A stretch of 52,782 nt of DNA from Sphingomonas sp. (GCF_019746015.1 NZ_JAIESM010000017.1:1-52782); one strand, 5' to 3'; shown: positions 9,401-17,589, counted from the stretch's first letter. Numbers and translations are program-made. The notes: a model not told the origin generated them from the letters alone.

Positions 9401-10224
9401 TCGTCGAGAATGCAGAACGGGTCGTCGACGCTGTTCAGCACCGACAGCAGCTGCTCCGAACGACGCGCGCTCTCCTCGCGGGCAACGAACAGCTCGGTTA
9501 CGTCCTGCGTTGCGCCGATGCAGTGGATGATGTTGCCGGCCTCGTCGCGTTCCACCTCGCCCATCACGCGCACCCAGATGCGGCCATGCGCGTTGGTGTC
9601 CAGCTGGCACACGGTGTCGAACGGCTTGCCCAGCGTCAAACAGTCATAGAAAACCTGCCGGATGCGGGCGTTATAGGGTTCCGGCACGCGGCGGAAGCCG
9701 GCTTCCAGATCGGGCTCGGTATCGGGCGTGAAGCCGAAAGTGTTGGCCGCCTCCTTGCTCCACTGGATGTCGCCGCAGGGCTTTACCGTCCAATGCCCCA
9801 GCCTCGCCATGCGCGCGGCCATTTCGCCGATCCGGGCAAGGCGCTTCGCCTCGCGTTCGGCGCGCAGTTCTTGAGTCGCGTCGCGAACCACCGACACGCG
9901 ATAGCGCTTTCCGCCCATTTCGATGGTGTGCGAGCGGACATAGGAATCGACGATGCGGCCATCCTTCAGCCGGTGCTTGGCGTAGAAGCTTTCGCTTTCC
10001 GACATCGGAAAGGGGGCCGATGCATCGCTGCTGACGGTCGCGCCGCGCTCAACGCGGATGTCGGTGACCTTCATTTCCAGAAATTCGTCACGCGAATAGC
10101 CATAGCTGGTGATTGCGGCGTTGTTCACGGCAATGAATTTCAGGCTGTCCCGGTCATAGATCGCCATCGGGTCCGGGTGCTGGTCGAACAGCAGCGAGGT
10201 CAGGTCGGTTGGCGCATACAGCAT
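6421..10224 (-). CDS. Hybrid sensor histidine kinase with about seven PAS units and a C-terminal receiver
   Basis: A 1267-residue soluble sensor kinase with no clear membrane segment. In order: PAS-like units near 10-115, 140-245 and 255-365; three tandem 129-residue PAS/LOV-like repeats from 368 to about 750; a PAS near 765-880; an HWE/HisKA-like dimerisation segment with His903 in GGLAHDFNNLL; an ATPase domain with NLALNARDAM, DSGSGM, FDPFFTT and GKGTGLGLS; then a receiver domain with VVEDD, phosphoacceptor Asp1193 in LLFTDIVMPG and Lys1244 in RKPYRR. It probably senses an intracellular cue such as redox, light or a ligand. There is no Hpt domain; a stand-alone Hpt protein is encoded at 39842. 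It converges with the FixJ-type regulator, with an 11-bp overlap. Confidence 0.92.
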   Translation of the reverse strand: MLYAPTDLTSLLFDQHPDPMAIYDRDSLKFIAVNNAAITSYGYSRDEFLEMKVTDIRVERGATVSSDASAPFPMSESESFYAKHRLKDGRIVDSYVRSHTIEMGGKRYRVSVVRDATQELRAEREAKRLARIGEMAARMARLGHWTVKPCGDIQWSKEAANTFGFTPDTEPDLEAGFRRVPEPYNARIRQVFYDCLTLGKPFDTVCQLDTNAHGRIWVRVMGEVERDEAGNIIHCIGATQDVTELFVAREESARRSEQLLSVLNSVDDPFCILDDEWRLTYFNEAARRALDRPAADLANQTFWDICPFPEESPTTQAVRQAMRDRVSYSTAIHHDKLDQWFHLNLYPTPQGMVLYFTNITEQRAREGQMRMLLAAVDSANDFVLILSPEVDPQLKGRVILYANDTFLRATGFGSDEVIGKLAARFFGNQNPPAIGAEIVNQTRAGQKFCADIWMKTKSGEEILVEADASPLRDADGALTQWLVIQRPVSEKRAREEQMRMLLAAVDSANDFVFILTKHSNPPLDDRRVLYTNQTFLNASGFTREEVIGKEASELTGTRNDPALIDRIREASLNGGTVRTDLWMRTKHGAEILVEGDASPLRDANGEITHWLVIHRPVSAEREQAEQMRMLLAAVDNANDFVFIMSKDQDAESGGRKVIYANQTYLRQSGFSRDEVIGHNSSVLYGQRNDPAIIAKMRTAADRGEHVQADLWMRTKHGDDILVDGNASPLSDANGDITHWLIIQRPVTEQRRAEALMRLNNERARLISQATSGVIWDYDVATGKLWWNENLKTLLGFDPKSFGEELERWTTQIVPEDRVRVSNSFHAAIHGSDSVWRSEYRFTRADGSVATIMDRGFVIRNETGEAVRVIGSMVDITERRELDEQLRQAQKLEAVGQLTGGLAHDFNNLLTVILGNAEAMTAIASDDPDLGILAKMTMSAAERGAELTNRLLSFGRRQKLLPRSINCCDLIQGMGHLLRRTLSERVQIELQLAGDTWPALADPGQLEVALLNLALNARDAMPTGGRLVIETANISHDSGLEQAADGTDPGDYVAISVADSGSGMSREIAQRAFDPFFTTKEVGKGTGLGLSMVYGFAKQSGGTVTIDSALGRGTTVTIYLPRAKRQPPAPRKTSSTVMPSGVESVLVVEDDPLVRSHVCTLLRGLGYSVTTAADGREAMTMIETDHPIDLLFTDIVMPGGVDGTALAAMALKLRPELKLLFTSGYADQRKLPGDGADGAPRILRKPYRRAELAEQVRAALDTTGLVSC
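7963..9123 (-). repeat. Three tandem 387-bp coding repeats (PAS/LOV-like) inside the hybrid kinase
   Basis: Units begin at 9123, 8736 and 8349 (minus strand), each starting with QMRMLLAAVD and the first two exactly 129 codons long. Shared blocks are ANDFVFI, NQTFL, EVIGK, the WM(R/K)TK segment and (E/D)ASPLRDA(N/D)G, followed by a linker RPVS(E/A). The third unit runs on into the next PAS through a slightly degenerate linker (ALMRLNN). The pattern indicates internal duplication of a PAS module. Each unit resembles the LOV subclass but has no cysteine at the flavin-adduct position. Confidence 0.85.
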
Positions 10225-10343
10225 GGCGTTTCCAGTGTCTCAGGGCAGCGGGCTGCACGCCAGCGTAACAAAATCAGGCAAGCGCGGCAGCGGATCGGCA
10301 ATCTTGTACTCCAAGCAAGGCGATGGCGTAAGATTGTTGTCAG

Positions 10344-10372
10344 TGCATGGATAATATGACATTTGCCATGCA
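10344..10372. promoter_or_regulatory. Inverted repeat between divergent genes, possible operator
   Basis: TGCATGG at 10344-10350 and CCATGCA at 10366-10372 form perfect 7-bp arms around a 15-nt AT-rich centre. They lie in the 282-bp region between the start of the hybrid kinase (minus) and the PilZ gene (plus). The AT-rich centre could hold promoter elements for either gene. No regulator can be named. Confidence 0.3.
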
Positions 10373-10506
10373 GCTATGATGCAATAGGCGCAGCCAGGGC
10401 GCCAGGCGCTACGGAAAAAATACGGGCGTTGGCTTTTGGCGGGGTGCGGCCCAGATGGTACCAACAGTGCCACTGGCCGCGCCTCGCGCAGGTTGGCTCT
10501 CCCGCA

Positions 10507-11064
10507 ATGGACACACGCATGACGATGGACGGCAAGGCAGTGGCAAGCGACGATGGCGGGGCGCTGGTGATGGTCGAATCACCCCTCGGCGCCCAGCCGT
10601 TTGCGCTGCACAGCCTGAGCGCAGATGGTGCAACCGGCCGGCTGGCGGCCAGCCTGGTGTCGGGCGTGCCGGTGTCGGTGCTGTTCGGGGCGGACCGGCG
10701 GGTGCCCGCCCGCATCCGCTGGGTTCGCCCGCCGATGCTGGGCATTGGTTTCGATGCGCCGCTCGCCGCCGATCTGCTAGCGGTTTATGCCCGTACCTGC
10801 ACGGTGCGGGCTGCCCGCCACAGGATGGCGCGCGTGGTTTCGGTCAGCAGCGGCGGCAGCGCCGACAGCGCGGTCATCCGCAACATGTCGCGCGGAGGAA
10901 TGATGATCGAGACCGCGCTGCCGCTGGCGCTGGGCCAGCTGGTGGATATCGCGATGGATAGCGATGCGCCGCTCGCAGGCCAGGTGCGCTGGGCCCGCAA
11001 TGGCCGCGTCGGGATAGAACTGATCGCGGCCGCCGCGATCCAGTCGCGCGCAGCGATCGGCTGA
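10507..11064 (+). CDS. PilZ domain protein, probably with two PilZ-like halves
   Basis: A 185-residue cytosolic protein. The C-terminal half has MSRGGMMIET followed by GQVRWARNGRVGIEL, a PilZ fold signature; PilZ domains often bind cyclic di-GMP. The N-terminal half contains a weaker copy (ARIRWVRPPMLGIGF), suggesting a second, degenerate PilZ barrel. The usual RxxxR arginine patch may be RAARHR around residues 100-105, between the halves. The ATG at 10507 is used; a second in-frame ATG follows four codons later. It is convergent with the small gene at 11076-11231. The likely role is c-di-GMP-linked control of motility or envelope, but the target is unknown. Confidence 0.78.
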   Translation: MDTRMTMDGKAVASDDGGALVMVESPLGAQPFALHSLSADGATGRLAASLVSGVPVSVLFGADRRVPARIRWVRPPMLGIGFDAPLAADLLAVYARTCTVRAARHRMARVVSVSSGGSADSAVIRNMSRGGMMIETALPLALGQLVDIAMDSDAPLAGQVRWARNGRVGIELIAAAAIQSRAAIG

Positions 11065-11075
11065 TCCCGGCCGGT

Positions 11076-11231
11076 TCAGGCCGCGCGCTTGTGCACCACC
11101 ACCGGCAGATTCTTGCTCGCCCGCAGCAGGATTGGTGCAGGGCGCGGCGCCCGGCGGGCCTTGCTGGCATCGACCATGCGCCAGTAAACGGCCGCGCCCA
11201 TGGCGTGCACGATAAGGGGAAGTTGCGACAT
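11076..11231 (-). CDS. Small 51-residue basic protein of unknown function
   Basis: A short frame starting at ATG 11231 with AAGGAA about 6-10 nt upstream, ending in VVVHKRAA. It is rich in Arg, Lys and Ala, with a hydrophobic N-terminal stretch (LPLIVHAMGAAVYW) that could be an amphipathic or membrane-associated helix. It starts 19 bp after the stop of the MraZ-like gene on the same strand, so the two are probably cotranscribed. I recognise no family. Good spacing and a ribosome binding site support it; its length leaves doubt. Confidence 0.5.
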   Translation of the reverse strand: MSQLPLIVHAMGAAVYWRMVDASKARRAPRPAPILLRASKNLPVVVHKRAA

Positions 11232-11250
11232 GTCTTGGTTCCTTCCCTGT

Positions 11251-11811
11251 TCAGGCTGCGCGGGGCGCGGCGCCGCTGCGCCGGTTGCGCTGGCCGCCGG
11301 CCGGCCGCCGCGTGATGGCGCCCAGATGGACCAGATTATCGTGCAGCGGTAGCACAGGAGCATGCTCTTCTTCCTGCTGGGTCGCCATGCGGCGATGCAG
11401 CAGCGCGAGCGCCGCCACGGTGCCGTCGCCGCGTTCCGCCGCGACCACCGGATCCCAGATTTCGAGCCGGTCGCCCGCGCCGATGACCAGCGCCTCTGCA
11501 CCCAGCCAGCCGCCCGCGCGCGCCATAACCGGCAGTTGCAGCCGGCCGCTGGCATAAAAGGGGGCGGGTTCGAAAAAGCCGAAGTCGCGCCGCGTGCTGC
11601 GCGCAGGACCGACGTTTTCGCTCATATCAGCCAACCGCTGGGCGATGGTCTGTTCGTCGAAGAGCGTCAGGCAGGGAGCCTGCTGATCAGGCCCGGCGAA
11701 CATCAACCAATGCGGTGACCGTTCGCATGCAACCGACAGAATGAACGATGGCAGTTCAATCGACCCGTCAACCGAAATCGCGCACAAGCTACTTCCAACA
11801 TATGGCTTCAT
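11251..11811 (-). CDS. MraZ-like protein (two AbrB-type half domains), solitary paralogue
   Basis: A 186-residue protein whose two halves each resemble the SpoVT/AbrB-like MraZ fold: an N-terminal ISVDGSIELPSFI (compare D-x-KGR-xxLP in MraZ) and a second copy with FYASGRLQLPVM followed by ALVIGAGDRLEIWDP. MraZ normally represses the division/cell-wall cluster and sits next to rsmH; no such genes are here. The C terminus (about 150-186) is Arg-rich and unlike canonical MraZ. The ATG at 11811 is preferred because a GGGGCGGGAA purine stretch precedes it. The N-terminal copy lacks the usual KGR motif, so DNA binding may be altered. Confidence 0.65.
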   Translation of the reverse strand: MKPYVGSSLCAISVDGSIELPSFILSVACERSPHWLMFAGPDQQAPCLTLFDEQTIAQRLADMSENVGPARSTRRDFGFFEPAPFYASGRLQLPVMARAGGWLGAEALVIGAGDRLEIWDPVVAAERGDGTVAALALLHRRMATQQEEEHAPVLPLHDNLVHLGAITRRPAGGQRNRRSGAAPRAA

Positions 11812-12123
11812 CGTTGGTTCCCGCCCCATTAACATTTTTTTCGCTAGCGACTGGGCGGCGTTGCTCTCAATCTGGTGAAAATACCGGCGCAGCTTCGGCG
11901 TTTGCCATTAAACAACTGAAAAACATAACATAAATGACCAATAATCCGGTTATCCAGTAGATTCACGCGGTCCACAGTTGACAGCGCCCGTGCCGAATTT
12001 GCGCCGAGTCGATGGCTGCCCCCTAGCGGCGCAGTCTGGCGTGTCGGCGGGCTGCGGCGCGGCAAATCAGGGGATGGCAAAGAAATATTGGCGCGACCCC
12101 GGCAGATCGGCCAAAGGACGGCC
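11812..12123. other. Divergent intergenic region, AT-rich core
   Basis: 312 bp between the starts of the MraZ-like gene (minus) and the ferredoxin reductase gene (plus). The segment around 11870-11960 is clearly AT-rich for this genome, as expected for divergent promoters. A TTGACA at 11978-11983 could be a -35 box for the plus gene, but I see no good -10 at standard spacing. No RNA gene or coding frame is supported. Confidence 0.4.
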
Positions 12124-13365
12124 ATGACCAGGGCCGATATCGTGATTGTGGGGGCGGGGCATGGCGGCGCGCAGGCGGCAATCGCGCTGCGCCAGGGCGG
12201 CTTTGCCGGCAGCGTGCTGATGATCGGCGACGAGCCCGAGCTGCCCTATGAACGGCCGCCGCTGTCCAAGGATTATCTGGCGGGTGACAAGGCGTTTGAG
12301 CGGCTGCTGCTGCGCCCGCCCGCGTTCTGGCAGGAGCGGGCGGTTGAGATGGTCACCGGCGAGCGGGTGGTCGCGGTCGATGCCGCCGCGCGCCGGCTGA
12401 CCGGGGCCAGCGGCCGGGCCATCGGCTATGGCACGCTCGTCTGGGCGACGGGTGGCGCGCCCCGGCGGCTGGGCTGTCCTGGCGCGGAGGCGGCCGGCAT
12501 CCATTATGTGCGCACCCGTGCCGATATCGACGCGCTGGTCGCCGATCTGCCCGGCGTGCAGCGAATCGCCGTGGTCGGCGGCGGCTATATCGGGCTGGAG
12601 GCGGCCGCCGTGCTGGCCAAGCGCGGCCTGTCGATCACCGTGGTCGAAGCGCAGCCCCGCGTGCTGGCCCGCGTCGCGGGTGAGGCTTTGTCGCGCTTTT
12701 TCGAAACCGAGCACCGCGCGCAGGGCGTGACCTTCCGGCTGGGCGCGTTGGTCGAGGAGATTGTGGTCGCGGGCGGCCGGGCCGCCGGTGTCCGCCTGTC
12801 GGACGGAGAGGTGGTGGCGGCCGATCTGGTGATCGTCGGCATCGGCATCGTGCCCGCCGTCGCGCCGCTGGAACAGGCGGGCGCCGCCTGTGCCGGAGCA
12901 GCGGGCGGCGTGCTGGTCGACAGCCACTGCCGCACCAGCCTGGACGCGGTGTTCGCGCTCGGCGACTGTGCCGCGCACGCCAATGCCTATGCCGGGGGCG
13001 CGGTGATCCGGCTCGAATCGGTGCAGAACGCCAACGACATGGCGACGACGGTCGCGCGCACGATTCTGGGCCGTGACGAGCTCTATGCAGCGGTGCCGTG
13101 GTTCTGGTCCAACCAATATGACCTGAAGCTGCAGACGGTGGGCCTGAGCGCGGGGCATGACGCAGCGCTGGTCCGCGGCGATCCGGCGGCGCGCAGTTTT
13201 TCGGTGGTGTATCTGAAGGCTGGCCGCGTCATCGCGCTCGATTGCGTGAATGCGGTGAAGGATTATGTCGCCGGCCGTGCGCTGGTTGCGGGCGGCGTGG
13301 TTGCCGATCCGGCCCAGCTTGCCGACCCGCAGGTGCCGCTCAAGTCGCTCGCGACGGCGGGCTGA
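12124..13365 (+). CDS. FAD-dependent NAD(P)H:ferredoxin/rubredoxin reductase
   Basis: A 413-residue flavoprotein of the putidaredoxin/rhodocoxin reductase type. The FAD-binding GAGHGG is at residues 10-15 and the canonical [11 protein letters not shown] follows. The NAD-binding motif [10 protein letters not shown] lies near residue 150 and the second FAD motif ALGDCA near 280. A C-terminal reductase domain has [15 protein letters not shown]. Such enzymes pass electrons from NAD(P)H to a [2Fe-2S] ferredoxin serving cytochromes P450 or ring-hydroxylating oxygenases; no ferredoxin or oxygenase gene is adjacent, so the partner is elsewhere. The start at 12124 puts the Rossmann strand at the N terminus. 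A MATE transporter gene follows 4 bp later. Confidence 0.88.
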   Translation: MTRADIVIVGAGHGGAQAAIALRQGGFAGSVLMIGDEPELPYERPPLSKDYLAGDKAFERLLLRPPAFWQERAVEMVTGERVVAVDAAARRLTGASGRAIGYGTLVWATGGAPRRLGCPGAEAAGIHYVRTRADIDALVADLPGVQRIAVVGGGYIGLEAAAVLAKRGLSITVVEAQPRVLARVAGEALSRFFETEHRAQGVTFRLGALVEEIVVAGGRAAGVRLSDGEVVAADLVIVGIGIVPAVAPLEQAGAACAGAAGGVLVDSHCRTSLDAVFALGDCAAHANAYAGGAVIRLESVQNANDMATTVARTILGRDELYAAVPWFWSNQYDLKLQTVGLSAGHDAALVRGDPAARSFSVVYLKAGRVIALDCVNAVKDYVAGRALVAGGVVADPAQLADPQVPLKSLATAG

Positions 13366-13369
13366 CGCC

Positions 13370-14755
13370 ATGGCGACGCCCTCTGCCGGCGGCTGGGCGC
13401 AGGAGGCGCGCGCGACGATAGCGCTCGCCGCCCCCCTGGTGCTGACCAATCTCGGCCAGGCAGCGATCCAGGCGACCGATGTCGTGCTGCTCGGCTGGCG
13501 TGGGCCGCAGAGCCTCGCCGCTGGCGCGCTGGGCGCCAATCTCTATGTCGCTTTCCTTGTGCTGGGGATCGGGCTGGTGACGGCCGCTTCCCCGCTGATC
13601 GCACGCGAACTGGGCGCGCGGGCACACAGCGTGCGCGACGTGCGCCGCACCGTGCGCCAGTCGCTCTGGGCGGCGACCATATTCTGCCTGCCGGTCTGGG
13701 TGGTTCTGTGGCATGCCGAGCTGCTGCTGCGCTGGCTGGGGCAGGAGCCCGCGCTGTCGCGCGATGCGGCGCAGTTCACCCGCGCGATCATGTGGGGGCT
13801 GCTGCCGGCGATGGGCTATCTGGTGCTGCGCGCCTTTGTCGTCGCGCTGGAACGGCCGGTCTGGTCGCTGATCGTCGCGCTGGCGGCGGTGGTGGTCAAT
13901 GCGGTGCTCAACTATGGCCTGATCTTCGGCCATTTCGGCCTGCCCGCGCTCGGCGTGATGGGCGCGGGGCTGGGGAGCAGCATCACCCAGACCCTGCTGT
14001 TTCTGGGCATGGCGCTGGTGGTTACGCGGGTGCGGCGCTTTCGCCGGTACCGGCTGTTCGGCAATTTCTGGCGGGCAGACTGGGCGCGCTTTGCGGCGGT
14101 CTGGCGGCTGGGCGTGCCGATCGCGGTGACGCTGGGGCTGGAAGTGACGGTGTTCAACGCCGCCGTCTTTCTGATGGGGCTGTTCGGCACGGCGGCGCTT
14201 GCCGCGCATGCGATCGCGATCCAGATCGCCTCGCTCACCTTCATGGTGCCGCTGGGAATCGCGCAGGCGGCGACGGTGCGCGTGGGGCTGGCCTATGGCC
14301 GGGGCGATCCGGGCGGCATCGGCCGGGCCGGTGCGACCGCGCTGGTGCTGGGCATCGGCTTCATGGCGGCGATGGGCCTCGCGATGCTGGCGGCGCCCGG
14401 CCTGTTCGTCAGCCTGTTCCTGGCGCGCACGGCGGAGACGGCGCCGGTGTTCGCGCTGGCAGTGCGCTATCTGCTGGTCGCCGCCTTGTTCCAGGTGGTG
14501 GATGGCGCGCAGGCAGTGGGCGCGGGGTGCCTGCGCGGGTTGCAGGACACGACCGTGCCGATGATGTTTGCCGCAGTCGGCTATTGGGTGATTGGCATCG
14601 GTATCGGCTGGTGGCTGGGTTTCCATGCCGGCTGGGAAGGGCTGGGCATCTGGACAGGGCTGGCGACGGGGCTGGCGGTGGTGGCGGTGCTGATGCTGGC
14701 GCGCTGGGCGCGGCGTGGCCCGCTGGGGCTGATGACAGCGCTACCAGCGGGCTGA
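13370..14755 (+). CDS. MATE family multidrug/sodium antiporter (NorM-like)
   Basis: A 461-residue inner-membrane protein with about 12 hydrophobic segments arranged as two similar halves, as in NorM-type MATE pumps. Family features include APLVLTNLGQAA in the first helix, the GANL turn and PIAVTLGLEV at the start of the second half. It exports cationic drugs or other compounds using a Na+ or H+ gradient. The ATG at 13370 lies 4 bp after the reductase stop, so the two genes are likely one transcript. Its 3' end overlaps the convergent outer-membrane gene by 15 bp. Confidence 0.88.
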   Translation: MATPSAGGWAQEARATIALAAPLVLTNLGQAAIQATDVVLLGWRGPQSLAAGALGANLYVAFLVLGIGLVTAASPLIARELGARAHSVRDVRRTVRQSLWAATIFCLPVWVVLWHAELLLRWLGQEPALSRDAAQFTRAIMWGLLPAMGYLVLRAFVVALERPVWSLIVALAAVVVNAVLNYGLIFGHFGLPALGVMGAGLGSSITQTLLFLGMALVVTRVRRFRRYRLFGNFWRADWARFAAVWRLGVPIAVTLGLEVTVFNAAVFLMGLFGTAALAAHAIAIQIASLTFMVPLGIAQAATVRVGLAYGRGDPGGIGRAGATALVLGIGFMAAMGLAMLAAPGLFVSLFLARTAETAPVFALAVRYLLVAALFQVVDGAQAVGAGCLRGLQDTTVPMMFAAVGYWVIGIGIGWWLGFHAGWEGLGIWTGLATGLAVVAVLMLARWARRGPLGLMTALPAG

Positions 14756-15583
14756 CACGCCCAGATAGCCCTGAAAGCCCGGTGTTGCGCGGTTGAGGCC
14801 GATATTGGCGCCGACATCCAGCTGCAACCGGTTGCTGATCAGATAGGCAAGCGCGACATCCGCCGAATATTGGCGCACGGCGCCAGCCGGGTCCCAGTTC
14901 TGCGCGGTCCACAGTTCGCCATAAAGCGTGACCTTGCCGATCTGCTTGCCCAGATTGACCAGGCCCTGCAGCTGCACATGGCGCCCGCCGCGCAGATCGG
15001 CATTGGCGAGAATGTCGAGCGTCGGCACGACAGTCAGCGTCCAGCCGCGCGGCAGGCTGATGTTGACGGGCGCGATCACGCCGCCCTCGACCAGGCCATT
15101 GCCGATGCCGAGGCGTGCCGTCGGCAACTTGACGAAGGGCACGAGCGAGAATTGCACGGCGCTTTCGTCCGCCGTGAAGCGCTTCTTCAGCCTTAGCGTC
15201 AGGTCGCCCACGCCTTCGATCGCCAGACGCTGGCTGCCGATGCGCGTTTCGACACGGGCATAGGGCACCCAGTTGACCGACAGGTCGGCACTGTCGCTGA
15301 TCCCGTATTTCAGCGTGGGGTTGGTGAAAAGATAGGTCTCGGCCGTCACGCCACCCGTTGACTGGCGGGTGTAGCTGAACGCGTCCGCCTCCACCTGCCA
15401 GCGGCCCTTGGGCACGGTGCAGGCGAAGGTCGATTTGGTCGGCCGGTCGGTGCAGATCGGCGCATCGGCGGCCGAACTGGTCGGCACATTGGCCGGTGCC
15501 TGCTGCGCCAGGCCGGGTGCCGCGAACAACGCGGCCGCCAAACCAGCCGGCAGAAGGCGCAGTGCTGGCGGCGTCAGTCGCAC
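14741..15583 (-). CDS. MetA-pathway-of-phenol-degradation-like outer-membrane protein
   Basis: A 280-residue exported protein: signal peptide 1-26 (hydrophobic LAAALFAAPGLAQ), then alternating hydrophobic/polar strands typical of a beta barrel, ending in the aromatic residue Trp (VSARW), a BAM recognition feature. The pattern matches the Phenol_MetA_deg (transporter-like) family, often annotated as outer-membrane transporters of unknown substrate. Two cysteines in ICTDRPTKSTFAC may form a disulfide near the N terminus. Its start overlaps the end of the upstream MFS gene by 10 bp, implying coupling. Confidence 0.72.
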   Translation of the reverse strand: MRLTPPALRLLPAGLAAALFAAPGLAQQAPANVPTSSAADAPICTDRPTKSTFACTVPKGRWQVEADAFSYTRQSTGGVTAETYLFTNPTLKYGISDSADLSVNWVPYARVETRIGSQRLAIEGVGDLTLRLKKRFTADESAVQFSLVPFVKLPTARLGIGNGLVEGGVIAPVNISLPRGWTLTVVPTLDILANADLRGGRHVQLQGLVNLGKQIGKVTLYGELWTAQNWDPAGAVRQYSADVALAYLISNRLQLDVGANIGLNRATPGFQGYLGVSARW

Positions 15584-16863
15584 AAGACGTGCAGCCGCTG
15601 CCCCAGATAGGCCGCGACCGGAGACATTGCTGCCACCAGGAACAGCATGTTTTCAGGCGTCACGCCCAGCGCGGCGACGCCCTGCACCACCACGGCACCC
15701 ACCACCATGGCGCCAGCGTTGACGACATTGTTGGCGGCGACCGTGCGCGCGGTCTGGTCCTTCTCCACGGTGGTGGTCAGGAACGCATAGAGCGGCACCA
15801 CGAACATGCCGCCCGTCACCGCAATCGCCATCAGCACCGCGATGATCAGCCAGCCCGACGGCATCATCACGAATTCGCGCAGGTGATAGGGCGTGCCGGC
15901 GGGCGCCTCCGGCCAGGCGCGGCACAATAGCGAGAAGGCAACCACGCACAGCCCCATCGCGATGGCAGCGGCGGGCGCATATTTTGCGGAAGTATGCCCT
16001 TTCAGCATCGCGTTGATGGCGACCGAGCCGATGGCGACCCCCACCGAGAACAGCGCGATCATGAAGGTGGAGACTTGCGCGTCCGCCGTCAGCACATTCT
16101 TGGCGAGCGGCGGGAAGACGATGATCAGCACCGCGCCCATCGTCCAGAAAAAGCTGATCGCGACAATCGCCATGAACAGGCGTGGAATGTGCATCGTCGC
16201 GCTGATCACCCGCCAGCTGGCGGTGAAGGGGTTGTAGTTGATCACCAGCTTTGGCCCGGCGCGCGGTGCCGAGGGGACGAACAGCGCCGTCACCCAGCCG
16301 ATGGCCGCCACCACCATCACCAGGATCGCCGCCCCCTGTGGCGAGACGATGCCCGCCATCACCGTGCCCGACAAAATGGCGAGATAGGTCGCCGCCTCCA
16401 CCAGCCCGGTGCCGCCCAGCACTTCGTCTTCCTTCAGGTGCTGAGGCAGGATGGCGTATTTGATCGGCCCGAAAAAGGCGGAGTGGACGCCAAGGAACAG
16501 CACCGCCGACAGCATCATCACCAGGCCCGCCATCTGCATGCCGGCAACCGCCAGCAACAGGCCGCCAGCGCCCACCAGCATGATGAAAATCTCCGCCGTC
16601 TTCACGATGCGGATGATGCGCGCCTTGTCATGCGTGTCGGCCAGCTGGCCGGACAGGGCAGAGAGCAGGAAGAACGGCAGAATGCCGATCGCCGTTGCCA
16701 GCGCGTTGAAATTCTGTTCGATCTTGGGGTCGTTATAGATCTGATAGGTGGCGAACAGCACCATCGCCGTCTTGAACAGATTGTCGTTGAAGGCGCCCAG
16801 AAACTGCGTGACGAACAGGGGCAGGAAGCGGCGCTCCTTGAGCAATCCGAGCGCGTTCAGCAT
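15574..16863 (-). CDS. MFS transporter, lysophospholipid flippase LplT-like
   Basis: A 429-residue inner-membrane protein with about 12 hydrophobic helices. The N-terminal FLPLFVTQFLGAFNDNLFKTA is the hallmark of the LplT branch, which flips lysophospholipids inward for re-acylation. In many proteobacteria it is fused to PlsC/Aas acyltransferase domains; here only the MFS part is present. The ATG at 16863 is chosen because the family consensus begins about 15 residues later; the open frame extends further upstream without support. It is divergent from pgsA (171 bp between starts), a plausible phospholipid link. It is coupled to the outer-membrane gene downstream. Confidence 0.85.
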   Translation of the reverse strand: MLNALGLLKERRFLPLFVTQFLGAFNDNLFKTAMVLFATYQIYNDPKIEQNFNALATAIGILPFFLLSALSGQLADTHDKARIIRIVKTAEIFIMLVGAGGLLLAVAGMQMAGLVMMLSAVLFLGVHSAFFGPIKYAILPQHLKEDEVLGGTGLVEAATYLAILSGTVMAGIVSPQGAAILVMVVAAIGWVTALFVPSAPRAGPKLVINYNPFTASWRVISATMHIPRLFMAIVAISFFWTMGAVLIIVFPPLAKNVLTADAQVSTFMIALFSVGVAIGSVAINAMLKGHTSAKYAPAAAIAMGLCVVAFSLLCRAWPEAPAGTPYHLREFVMMPSGWLIIAVLMAIAVTGGMFVVPLYAFLTTTVEKDQTARTVAANNVVNAGAMVVGAVVVQGVAALGVTPENMLFLVAAMSPVAAYLGQRLHVLCD

Positions 16864-17034
16864 GGCGGTGGGTGCAAGCCTTGTGGTGTTGTCAGGGTTA
16901 AGCGCGCCGCATAGCCCATTGGTAAGCGGTGTCGCAATTGGTTTCGTTGGCCGACCGATGGCGGTTACGGCCGCGCCGGCCGGCCGGCGCATGCGATGGG
17001 TTGCGCCCCTGTCCGCGCCGGCTACACCAAGGCC

Positions 17035-17589
17035 ATGCTCAGCCTGCCGAATCTGTTGACGCTGTCGCGCATTCTGGCGGTGCCGCTGCTGGCGTGGCTG
17101 CTGTGGTGGCCGGGGTGGATTGCCGGCTATGGCTTGGCGTTCCTGCTCTACACGCTGATGGGCTATACCGATTATCTGGACGGCAAGCTGGCGCGGCAGC
17201 GCGGCACCGTGTCGAAGCTCGGCACCTTCCTTGATCCCATCGCCGACAAGATCCTGGTTGCGGCAACATTGCTCATTCTGGTCGGCGCTGGGCGGATCAT
17301 CGGGGTGGACGTGGTCGCCGCACTGGCCATCACCATCCGCGAGATTGCGGTGTCGGGCCTGCGCGAATTTCTGGGCGGGCTGGGCGTGTCGCTGCCGGTC
17401 ACGCGGCTGGCCAAGTGGAAGACGACGCTGCAGCTGGTGGCGCTGGGCGCGATCATTCTGGCGGGGGCAGTGCCGGCGTGGCGCGCGCTCGATCTGCTGG
17501 GCAGCGCGCTGCTCTGGGCGGCGGCGGTGGTCACCCTCATCACTGGCTATGACTATCTGCGCGCCGGCCTGAGGCATATCGACAGCTGA
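17035..17589 (+). CDS. pgsA: CDP-diacylglycerol-glycerol-3-phosphate 3-phosphatidyltransferase
   Basis: Makes phosphatidylglycerophosphate, the committed step to phosphatidylglycerol and cardiolipin, in the inner membrane. The 184-residue product has the CDP-alcohol phosphotransferase motif: DYLDGKLAR followed by GTFLDPIADK, with the essential aspartates in place. About five to six hydrophobic helices surround it and the N-terminal SLPNLLTLSRI is typical. The ATG at 17035 matches family length. Its TGA overlaps the ATG of moaD (TGATG), so translation is coupled to molybdopterin synthase genes. Confidence 0.94.
   Translation: MLSLPNLLTLSRILAVPLLAWLLWWPGWIAGYGLAFLLYTLMGYTDYLDGKLARQRGTVSKLGTFLDPIADKILVAATLLILVGAGRIIGVDVVAALAITIREIAVSGLREFLGGLGVSLPVTRLAKWKTTLQLVALGAIILAGAVPAWRALDLLGSALLWAAAVVTLITGYDYLRAGLRHIDS

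Noticed and set aside
16864..17577. Upstream extension of the MFS frame to 667 codons
   Set aside because: The extension lies antisense to pgsA and lacks transporter features; LplT homologues start near the ATG at 16863.
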